NCBI GenBank assembly: GCA_964433635.1
Contig: CAYSSG010000044.1
Coordinates: forward strand, 1 to 14,143
Reading direction: 5' to 3'
DNA: 14,143 nucleotides
From: CAYSSG01 sp964433635
GTDB lineage: Bacteria > Atribacterota > Phoenicimicrobiia > Phoenicimicrobiales > Stramentimicrobiaceae
Position 1 is the first letter of the stretch. Every line of letters begins with the position of its first letter. The notes under the pieces were generated by a model. That model ran no database searches. It saw nothing but the letters and a program-made list of their open reading frames with translations, and was not told the DNA's origin. Below are positions 14,131-14,143 of the stretch, piece after piece. Both the position numbers and the translations under genes were made by a program.

Positions 14131-14143
14131 TAATATTGTTCTC

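Noticed and set aside
1..14143. CRISPR array, tRNA, rRNA or intact insertion sequence
   Set aside because: No regularly spaced direct repeats, no tRNA-like cloverleaf and no transposase frame with terminal inverted repeats were seen on either strand.

Overview
The window looks like a chromosomal stretch from an AT-rich anaerobic bacterium, most likely a member of the Bacillota. The signs are strong AGGAGG-type ribosome binding sites before almost every gene, a class I cyclic-di-GMP riboswitch, short U-tract terminators, a membrane 4Fe-4S protein and a cobalamin-binding radical SAM enzyme. No rRNA, tRNA, CRISPR array or intact insertion sequence was found. I cannot name the genus.

Region 1 (about 1-5030, all genes on the minus strand) is a run of small exported proteins around a membrane 4Fe-4S protein. 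In transcription order: a small lipoprotein with GPAP/GDG repeats; an exported DUF2202 ferritin-like protein; a NapH-like membrane ferredoxin with its membrane-anchored partner; a small exported Gln/His-rich protein; a second GPAP/GDG-repeat peptide behind a c-di-GMP riboswitch; and an exported protein with a Gln repeat, a cysteine at every fourth residue and a helical domain also found in the ferredoxin partner. Three of these genes (DUF2202, Gln/His-rich, Cys-rich) carry the same promoter, GAAAGAAAA-N13-CGTA, which resembles promoters of extracytoplasmic-function sigma factors. This is the most original part of the window: apparently an envelope regulon of exported, possibly metal- or redox-handling proteins, with c-di-GMP acting on one member.

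Region 2 (about 5150-7420) holds a DUF4070-type cobalamin-binding radical SAM gene on the minus strand and a 755-base stretch with its promoter, a possible decayed reading frame and AT-rich DNA without a convincing gene.

Region 3 (about 7421-10850) carries a CelD/FemAB-like acyltransferase, a tandem GNAT acetyltransferase, a PIG-L (LmbE) deacetylase divergent from it, and a metallo-beta-lactamase-fold hydrolase. The deacetylase plus acetyltransferase pairing recalls aminosugar or low-molecular-weight thiol chemistry, but the substrate is unknown.

Region 4 (about 10980-14130, minus strand) is a carbohydrate ABC importer: solute-binding protein and two permeases, with no ATPase gene in view. 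The operon's promoter lies beyond the right edge.
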